Origin: JAKACU01 sp021821185
GTDB taxonomy: Bacteria > Bacillota > Bacilli > Alicyclobacillales > SLC66
Reading direction: 5' to 3'
NCBI GenBank assembly: GCA_027343965.1
Contig: DAHWJX010000170.1
Coordinates: forward strand, 1-11,838
Length of the DNA stretch: 11,838 bases
Under the pieces are notes generated by a model. It saw nothing but the letters and a program-made list of their open reading frames with translations, ran no database searches and was not told the DNA's origin. This document shows, in pieces, positions 6,780 to 11,838 of the stretch. Positions within the stretch are counted from its first letter, which is position 1. Every line of letters starts with the position of its first letter. The position numbers and the translations under genes are program-made.

Positions 6780-7886
6780 TCAGATCGCACCTTCGAATTC
6801 TAAAATCATAGCCAAAGCCATGCCTAAAGCCGAGGAATGAGGTGTATGTGAAAAGATAAAATGTGATGTCTCGTACGGATAATGCAGGGATTTATCCTTC
6901 ACAGTATCAAGCACGGCACCTCTGAACGATGTGAAATGGTTAAAGGGACTATCAATGACGATATATTCCGGATTCAAAAGGTGAATGACAATTGCCATTG
7001 CCGTACCAAGATATTCTCCGGTTTCGTGCAGTATGGCAAAACCAGCATCACTACGCCCCAGATCCTCCCGAGGTAGTGTCCCACGAAACTTTGCCTGCAC
7101 CACAGGCAAACTGATTAAAGATTCAAGACATCCCCTTTGACCGCAGTTGCAAAATGGCCCATCTGGCACTACGACCAAGTGCCCGAATTCCCCTGCTGTA
7201 AATGATGCTCCGTGGACAATGTCATGACCTAAAACAAGCGCACCACCTACTCCCTCATCGATGCGTATATAAAACGTACTATCTACATCGTCAGGAACTA
7301 CGCGAACCGGAGAAAGCGCAGCGGCTTTTACACGATTGAGTACTCGAATTGGCACCGGTCCAAGAAGATGTTGAAGAAGTTCAACGATTCGAACATCGCG
7401 CCATCGCAGGTGAGTAGAATAGCGAACGACTCCACTCACGGAGTCTACCATTCCCGGAATTGCAACCCCTATTCCAAGAACGTTTTGATATTTTTGCAAC
7501 AAAGAAGTGCAGCAACGAGAAATTTCATCTATACAACGCCCCACATTCGTGGCATCAACGGAGATCATAGCAGTTTCTACCATGTTGCCAAAGTAATCAG
7601 TAACCACAACATCACAATGTGTATCACGAATCAGGATACCGATCGAATGCCGTGCTTGTGCTACTAGGCTCAATTCAATTCGAGGCCGGCCTACCCCCAC
7701 TTGATCCAAACCCAATTCGATGATTATGCCCTCTTGAAGCAACTTATCGACAATCATGGAGATTGTGTTTTTACTCAAGCCAAATACATCAGCCATCTCT
7801 TTTCGACTGCTGGTCTTACTTTGACGGAGGTAGGATAGGATGCGTTTCTCATTTTGTGCTCGCAATATTGATGTACCCTTGGTCAT
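6780..7886 (-). CDS. ROK family transcriptional repressor (NagC/XylR type)
   Basis: A 368-residue ROK regulator, probably the sugar-responsive repressor of its own operon. The N-terminal winged helix (about 13-70) includes RKEMADVFGLSKNTISMIVDKL and the GRPR turn. The ROK domain has GIGVAIPGMVD (about 138-148), GVGGALVLG, AGEFGHL with H236, and the zinc motif C246-N-C248-GQRG-C253. In sugar kinases of this superfamily an aspartate follows Asn in END; here the sequence reads LNRVKAAAL, so R185 replaces the catalytic base and kinase activity is not expected. The start overlaps the TIM-barrel gene by 4 nt (ATGA). The perfect inverted repeat at 9879-9913 over the operon promoter is the obvious candidate operator. 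The effector is inferred to be an intermediate of the encoded pathway. Confidence 0.92.
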   Translation of the reverse strand: MTKGTSILRAQNEKRILSYLRQSKTSSRKEMADVFGLSKNTISMIVDKLLQEGIIIELGLDQVGVGRPRIELSLVAQARHSIGILIRDTHCDVVVTDYFGNMVETAMISVDATNVGRCIDEISRCCTSLLQKYQNVLGIGVAIPGMVDSVSGVVRYSTHLRWRDVRIVELLQHLLGPVPIRVLNRVKAAALSPVRVVPDDVDSTFYIRIDEGVGGALVLGHDIVHGASFTAGEFGHLVVVPDGPFCNCGQRGCLESLISLPVVQAKFRGTLPREDLGRSDAGFAILHETGEYLGTAMAIVIHLLNPEYIVIDSPFNHFTSFRGAVLDTVKDKSLHYPYETSHFIFSHTPHSSALGMALAMILEFEGAI

Positions 7887-8728
7887 CGCTGATATTTGGC
7901 TAAAAGCCCTTGAAGCGATAATTCCGAACCGTCTCTAGCCGTGCCGCCCGGTGGAACATAGTGCGTTTCCAATGTAAACAAGCCTTTATATCCATCCTCA
8001 CGCAACGCTGCTATTTGCAAGTCATACGGCACTATGCCACTTCCAATAGGTACACAATGTGGTTCACCAAGGTCATTCATCTGCACATCTTTCAAATGAA
8101 CGTGTGCTACCGTATGCTTGATTGCCTGATAGCCATTAGGAAACGCATTACGAAGACCATATGCTTCATTTCCTGGATCCCATAATGCTTTAAGCGCAGG
8201 AGAATCGATGCTACGCACCATGGCATCCACTTCCGTTGCATAGCCAGCATTGCATGCAGGCTCATTTTCAAGCAGCAGTATAACTTCATGTTGTTCAGCC
8301 AGAGCGGCGGCTTGGTACAGATATTGCACGATTTCCGCGGTGTGCTTCTCAGGGTGCCGTTCACGCCAAAACGAAAAAATTCGAATGTATTGTGTATCCA
8401 ACTGATGGGCTATCTCAATGGCTCTGATAAGTTTTCGAAAGTGTTCTTCTACATTACCCACCTTATCCCCAAACGCATCCCCCGCACGAACAGTACGGTT
8501 GACATCGAGTGCGCACTTAAAGATTGGAGACGAGAAACAGGAGACAAATAAACCTCGTCGCTGTACCTCAGTACGAATTCCTAGAATTTCCTCATCAGAT
8601 AGATCAACCACATTGCGCTCTTCGACAGTGCGGATTTCAATATGTGTCAAGTCATGATCGTTCGCAAAATCAAGCGCTTCCTGTAGATGGGGTGACACCT
8701 CATCAGTGATAATTCCAAGTCTGGACAC
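7883..8728 (-). CDS. Sugar phosphate isomerase/epimerase-like TIM-barrel protein
   Basis: A 281-residue protein of the xylose-isomerase-like TIM-barrel family (AP endonuclease family 2 fold), a group that includes sugar epimerases, inosose dehydratases and 3-keto-sugar-processing enzymes. Likely divalent metal ligands are visible: E154 in LLLENEP, D184 in LWDPGN, H211 in HVHLKD and E254 in TLETHY. E156 is another possible ligand. The C-terminal VPPGGTARDGSELSL is typical of this family. The start is GTG at 8728, 12 nt after the stop of the upstream oxidoreductase gene and with only a weak ribosome-binding site (GGTGAG, rather far away), so reinitiation is likely. Pairing with Gfo/Idh/MocA dehydrogenases is common and suggests that it acts on an oxidised sugar. 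The specific reaction cannot be assigned. Confidence 0.87.
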   Translation of the reverse strand: MSRLGIITDEVSPHLQEALDFANDHDLTHIEIRTVEERNVVDLSDEEILGIRTEVQRRGLFVSCFSSPIFKCALDVNRTVRAGDAFGDKVGNVEEHFRKLIRAIEIAHQLDTQYIRIFSFWRERHPEKHTAEIVQYLYQAAALAEQHEVILLLENEPACNAGYATEVDAMVRSIDSPALKALWDPGNEAYGLRNAFPNGYQAIKHTVAHVHLKDVQMNDLGEPHCVPIGSGIVPYDLQIAALREDGYKGLFTLETHYVPPGGTARDGSELSLQGLLAKYQR

Positions 8729-8740
8729 AAGAATATCTGC

Positions 8741-9820
8741 TCACCGTCCCAACAAATCAAACCTAGGATTTTGTTCAAAACAAGTCTGCATAACGGAAAT
8801 TTGTTGCCGTATCTCCTGAAGAGTGACCTGCAAAGTGTTGCGGTTGAGTAATGCATCATACAGCATGTCATAGTAGGCTTTAGCCATCGTTAAAAAAAGA
8901 TCACTACCTTGATCTGCATCGATATTCCACTGATCGTCATGCCATGTTAGCCGTTCCGAACAATATGCTGGCGTACCATCTGGTTGTTCTAGAGGGTTTG
9001 TTTGTAACAATTGTGGTAAAGTTTCAACTGGGGTAAAATATTTCCATTGTAAAAATGAAGTATTGCCTGTCAAACCGCCGTGCGTACCCTGCACATGATA
9101 GACAGATTCTGGATATGCCTCGCAAGACGATATCTCCACATCAATCGTTGGCCGATGATCTCCATACAGCAGTATTTTTACATAGTCCTCCGCATCACCA
9201 AAAGAATTGGCACTATCCATGCGGCAAATTACTTGCGGTACTGCATCGTTGCCAAATAGTTGCAGTGCCTGATCTATCGGATGTGGCCCAGTATTTAGCA
9301 GATTGCCTCCATTCATTGCCTTAATCGTTTGCCAGTCCCAGCGCCGTGCATATCCGTTGTACGCGATTTTGACTTGAACCACACGACCGAGCACACCGGA
9401 TTTGATCACCTTTTGAAGTTGCTGAAATGCTGGGGAAAAACGCGATTGTTGATAGACTGCCAATATTTTTCCAGACCGGTTAGCCGCATCAACTAAATCA
9501 TCAACATCCTTTGTAAAACGGGCCAGGGGTTTTTCGCATAAAACGTTAAATCCATGATGCAAAAATTCCTTACTAACTGGCACATGAAGATGACTTGGCA
9601 AGGCGTTGATGACTAGATCAATATCCTTTCGCTGAAAAATTTCACGATAGTCAGCATATGCTGTGCAACCATACTCACTTTGAGCCCGTTGTCTGCGTTC
9701 TAGCAACAGATCAGCGACTGCTACCACCTTATACTGCTCTTCCATGTGACCAAGCGAAAATCCGTGAATATCACGACCGCTGCGTCCCTGTCCCAAGATA
9801 GCTACTTGCATTTGCCGCAT
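8741..9820 (-). CDS. Gfo/Idh/MocA family NAD(P)-dependent oxidoreductase (upstream copy)
   Basis: A 359-residue dehydrogenase-like protein and first gene of the central operon. VAILGQGRSGRDIHG (about 6-20) is the Rossmann nucleotide loop. EKP is at 96-98 (LCEKPLA), with K97 as the catalytic lysine candidate. GGNLLNTGPHPIDQALQLFG carries the catalytic-region histidine H180, with N176 where the downstream copy has D179. The middle of the C-terminal domain (YNGYARRWDWQTIKAMNGG) resembles proteins annotated as glycoside or sugar 3-dehydrogenases, but that is only an impression. I chose ATG 9820 rather than the upstream in-frame codon at 9862, because AAGGGGG lies 8 nt before it and the extra 14 residues look non-native. 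It is probably the first step after uptake. Confidence 0.9.
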   Translation of the reverse strand: MRQMQVAILGQGRSGRDIHGFSLGHMEEQYKVVAVADLLLERRQRAQSEYGCTAYADYREIFQRKDIDLVINALPSHLHVPVSKEFLHHGFNVLCEKPLARFTKDVDDLVDAANRSGKILAVYQQSRFSPAFQQLQKVIKSGVLGRVVQVKIAYNGYARRWDWQTIKAMNGGNLLNTGPHPIDQALQLFGNDAVPQVICRMDSANSFGDAEDYVKILLYGDHRPTIDVEISSCEAYPESVYHVQGTHGGLTGNTSFLQWKYFTPVETLPQLLQTNPLEQPDGTPAYCSERLTWHDDQWNIDADQGSDLFLTMAKAYYDMLYDALLNRNTLQVTLQEIRQQISVMQTCFEQNPRFDLLGR

Positions 9821-9870
9821 AACGGATGCCCCCTTACCTCTTGAATCGGAAAGATTAACCAATCACCTAC

Positions 9871-9899
9871 AACGTATATCAGTAATTAGTCACTGTCAA
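9871..9899 (-). promoter_or_regulatory. Sigma-A-like promoter of the amino-sugar operon
   Basis: On the minus strand, TTGACA at 9899-9894 is a perfect -35 box, followed after exactly 17 nt by TACGTT (9876-9871), which keeps the three most conserved -10 positions (T, A and final T). Transcription would start near 9864, about 45 nt before the ATG at 9820. The -35 box lies wholly inside the spacer of the inverted repeat described separately. Confidence 0.65.
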
Positions 9900-9913
9900 G
9901 GACTAATTACTGA
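9879..9913. promoter_or_regulatory. Perfect inverted repeat, likely ROK operator
   Basis: TCAGTAATTAGTC (9879-9891) and GACTAATTACTGA (9901-9913) are perfect 13-bp inverted arms separated by 9 bp. Each arm contains TAATTA, and the two AATT centres are 21 bp apart, two helical turns. The element covers the -35 box and most of the promoter spacer, ideal for blocking RNA polymerase. The TTAGT...ACTAA core recalls the XylR-type ROK operators of Bacillus. It is not a terminator, as no T tract follows on either strand. Confidence 0.7.
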
Positions 9914-9927
9914 AAATAAATATACTT

Positions 9928-10722
9928 TTACATAGACTTTGCTAGCAATCGTACGAGATCATTATCACGATACATAGCGCTGATGCCGTCTAAGCGAAAG
10001 CTAGTGATGCCATCATAATTCCTGGCATCAGCCAAATCTGTACTTGCAAAAGACATCTTTAATTCAAAGGGACCGCTTTTCTTATAAGCAATACACTGTC
10101 CCTTTTTAAAAACGGCTTCTTCGATAGACTGCTGTATTTCACGTCGTACAGTCTTCGGTGATTTCACCAATGCAGCATGGCGCCCCACCGCCACCTTTGT
10201 CTCATAGGTAGTTACATAAGTAAGATCGCGTTGCGCTTCCTGACACGCCGTACGGTCTCCGGAGACAAAGATGACTGGCACATCGTACAGTCCAAAAAGC
10301 AAAGCGTCTAATCCAATTTCACCGATCGGTGCACCATTAAGTTCTATCGATTGCCAGTCATTTGCCACCATGGTATGATCTCGCACGGCTTGTCGAGTTC
10401 CTGCCATCGCGTGGTACCCTATCAAAAGTGCTCCGTCAAAAGAGTTGTCAATACCGGGAAATCGGTTATCCATGCGGGACGCTCCAAGTACATAGCGCGC
10501 TTGTTCGTGTAAATCCTCAACAACAAAGTTAAATCCACGACCATGGGCGTCTTTCACAATAATTTCTTTAGCACCTAGATCTACTAGCTTATCCACCACA
10601 GCATTAACCTCAGAAGTAAGTATTCGACGTGTTTCTTCATATAGAATTTCACCTTTTACCAATTGCTCACGCAACACAACGCCTGCAATCCCCTCCATAT
10701 CAACGCTAGCATAGAATTTCAT
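9928..10722 (-). CDS. dppA: M55 family D-aminopeptidase, DppA-like
   Basis: A 264-residue zinc peptidase related to Bacillus subtilis DppA, which removes N-terminal D-amino acids such as D-Ala from short peptides and forms a self-compartmentalising decamer. The binuclear zinc ligands are all recognisable: D8 and E10 in SVDMEGIAG, H60 in VKDAHGRG, H104 in IGYHAMAG and E135 in PIGEIGLDA. H116 in VRDHTM matches the proposed nucleophile-region histidine of DppA. The length is normal. A GGGG site lies about 10 nt before the ATG. It follows hemH by 42 nt on the same strand, and its own downstream neighbour starts from a separate promoter, so it could be the tail of the hem transcript. A role in recycling D-amino-acid-containing cell wall peptides is plausible. 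No dpp transporter genes accompany it here. Confidence 0.9.
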   Translation of the reverse strand: MKFYASVDMEGIAGVVLREQLVKGEILYEETRRILTSEVNAVVDKLVDLGAKEIIVKDAHGRGFNFVVEDLHEQARYVLGASRMDNRFPGIDNSFDGALLIGYHAMAGTRQAVRDHTMVANDWQSIELNGAPIGEIGLDALLFGLYDVPVIFVSGDRTACQEAQRDLTYVTTYETKVAVGRHAALVKSPKTVRREIQQSIEEAVFKKGQCIAYKKSGPFELKMSFASTDLADARNYDGITSFRLDGISAMYRDNDLVRLLAKSM

Positions 10723-10764
10723 AGTGTATCTGCCCCGCCCTTCTTAGAGATCGTCGAACCGAGT

Positions 10765-11697
10765 TTAGTACGCTATCGTCTCATTGTTTGTGTGAATGGC
10801 TCTTACCAAAGCCTCGATCAATTGCGGATCTGCATTTAACGATGAAGTTCTCACAAAAGAAATACCGTAGGACGCAGCCAAAGTGGCTGCTTCCTTATCA
10901 AGATCATAGAGAACTTCCAAGTGATCTGAAACAAACCCGACCGGACAGCTTAGAATCCCATCATAACCTGCTTTTGCAAGCTCTTTAATCACTAGCAAGA
11001 TATCAGGACCAAGCCAGGCGTCTTTTGTTCGACCTGCACTTTGCCATACAAATTGCCAATCAGAGATATCAGCACAACGAGCAACTGCCTCGCTAGTCGC
11101 AAGCAATTGTGACACATAGGGGTCCTGTTCTTGCACAATGCGTTCTGGCAAACTATGCGCCGAAAACAGCGTTTTAACCATGTGAACACCATCTTGATGA
11201 AGTTTGTCAGCACTCTGTCGGACACGGCGACACAGCGCATCTAGATAAGGTTCTTGCATATGCCACGATGAGATGAGGCGCAAAGCACGCAAGCCATACT
11301 TTTGTGCCGCTTCGCGTGCCTCCTTCTGATAAGTTCCAACGCTCATCCTGGAATAATGCGGTGCAAGAACGATACCAACAGCTGTTGTGACCCCATCTTT
11401 AACCATGGTTCTTACGGTATCATCAATAAATGGTGTACTGTGTTTCATACCTAGGTAGACGCGAAACTTTTTGTCATTTCTGCTGTTTAGGGCTTTTTCA
11501 AGTTCTTGTGCTTGATCCTTCGTCACGTTATTGAGCGGAGATAAGCCACCTATGGCATCATAACGGCGAAGTAGATCTTGTAGTTGCTCTGCCGTAGGCG
11601 GATAGCCACGGCGAATGTGCGTATAATATGGTTCAATGTCCTCTACCCGAGACGGCGTACCATAAGCCATCAACAAAATACCGATCGTGCCTGCCAA
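10765..11697 (-). CDS. hemH: Ferrochelatase (coproporphyrin ferrochelatase, CpfC/HemH)
   Basis: Inserts Fe2+ into the porphyrin ring late in heme synthesis. Bacilli use coproporphyrin III as substrate, giving coproheme. The 310-residue protein aligns well with Bacillus HemH: LLMAYGTPS near the N-terminus, YYTHIRRGYPP, the AIGGLSPLN block, IVLAPHYSRMSVGTYQ, the LFSAHSLPERI segment with the catalytic histidine, WQSAGRTKDAWLGPDI, and CPVGFVSDHLEVLYDLD with the conserved glutamate. The start is TTG at 11697, with GGAG 11 nt upstream; the next in-frame ATG would cut off the first beta strand. It follows hemE by 17 nt, the standard hemEH arrangement. It should be a soluble or membrane-associated monomer. 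Confidence 0.96.
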   Translation of the reverse strand: MAGTIGILLMAYGTPSRVEDIEPYYTHIRRGYPPTAEQLQDLLRRYDAIGGLSPLNNVTKDQAQELEKALNSRNDKKFRVYLGMKHSTPFIDDTVRTMVKDGVTTAVGIVLAPHYSRMSVGTYQKEAREAAQKYGLRALRLISSWHMQEPYLDALCRRVRQSADKLHQDGVHMVKTLFSAHSLPERIVQEQDPYVSQLLATSEAVARCADISDWQFVWQSAGRTKDAWLGPDILLVIKELAKAGYDGILSCPVGFVSDHLEVLYDLDKEAATLAASYGISFVRTSSLNADPQLIEALVRAIHTNNETIAY

Positions 11698-11714
11698 CGC
11701 CTTACACGCTCCTT

Positions 11715-11838
11715 TTACCGATCACTGTAAGTATGGACAAACTCCGTAAGGCGTTGTAAAACATCCTCAGACACTTCAGGAAATACACCATGCCCGAGAT
11801 TAAACACATGACCTTGTAGTTCTTTGCCTTGATCGATG
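11715..11838 (-). CDS. hemE: Uroporphyrinogen decarboxylase, C-terminal end (partial)
   Basis: Only the last 40 codons are inside the window; the gene continues past the right edge. The visible end contains GHVFNLGHGVFPEV, the C-terminal signature of uroporphyrinogen decarboxylase, followed by a short helix (VLQRLTEFVHTYSDR) and the stop codon. The enzyme decarboxylates the four acetate side chains of uroporphyrinogen III to give coproporphyrinogen III. It is directly upstream of hemH on the same strand, which confirms the identification. Confidence 0.93.
   Translation of the reverse strand, partial: IDQGKELQGHVFNLGHGVFPEVSEDVLQRLTEFVHTYSDR

Noticed and set aside
9879..9913. The large inverted repeat as a terminator for the DppA gene
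   Set aside because: No T run follows on either strand, and a consensus -35 box lies in its spacer, so an operator is the better explanation.
1..11838. Insertion sequences, CRISPR arrays, tRNA or rRNA genes, phage genes
   Set aside because: No transposase or integrase motifs, no regularly spaced repeats, and no recognisable tRNA or rRNA sequence were seen on either strand by eye.

Overview
This window looks like part of a Bacillota (Firmicutes) chromosome, most likely from the class Bacilli. The evidence is a hemE-hemH pair with Bacillus-type protein sequences, strong purine-rich Shine-Dalgarno sites, several GTG/TTG starts, sigma-A type TTGACA boxes, and moderate base composition. A spore-forming, Alicyclobacillus-like lineage is possible, but that is only an inference. 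Almost everything is on the minus strand, so transcription runs mostly from the right end to the left.

Right end (about 9.9-11.8 kb): the last 40 codons of hemE (uroporphyrinogen decarboxylase), then hemH/cpfC (ferrochelatase) and a DppA-type zinc D-aminopeptidase. Spacing is tight enough for one transcript. hemY, the common third member of hemEHY operons, is absent, and the aminopeptidase sits in its place.

Centre (about 3.8-9.9 kb): a compact six-gene operon in the order Gfo/Idh/MocA oxidoreductase, TIM-barrel sugar isomerase/epimerase, ROK repressor, NagB-like deaminase, NagA-like deacetylase, second Gfo/Idh/MocA oxidoreductase. The last five junctions are gaps of 0-12 nt or overlaps. In front lies a promoter whose perfect TTGACA -35 box is inside the spacer of a 13-bp-arm perfect inverted repeat. 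This looks like an operator for the ROK protein encoded third in the operon. The gene set implies catabolism of an amino sugar or an oxidised/epimerised derivative. No transporter, kinase or glycosidase is encoded here.

Between 2.85 and 3.76 kb, on the plus strand, are what look like remains of a small protein gene broken across three frames, followed directly by an intact beta-carbonic anhydrase gene.

Left end (about 0.03-2.9 kb): a TetR regulator with a palindromic operator inside its own promoter, then a radical SAM/SPASM peptide-maturase-like enzyme, a candidate 29-codon ORF overlapping its 3' end, and a GNAT acetyltransferase followed by a probable terminator. The unassigned short coding sequences around the radical SAM gene are the best candidates for something undescribed: a possible modified-peptide system under TetR control.
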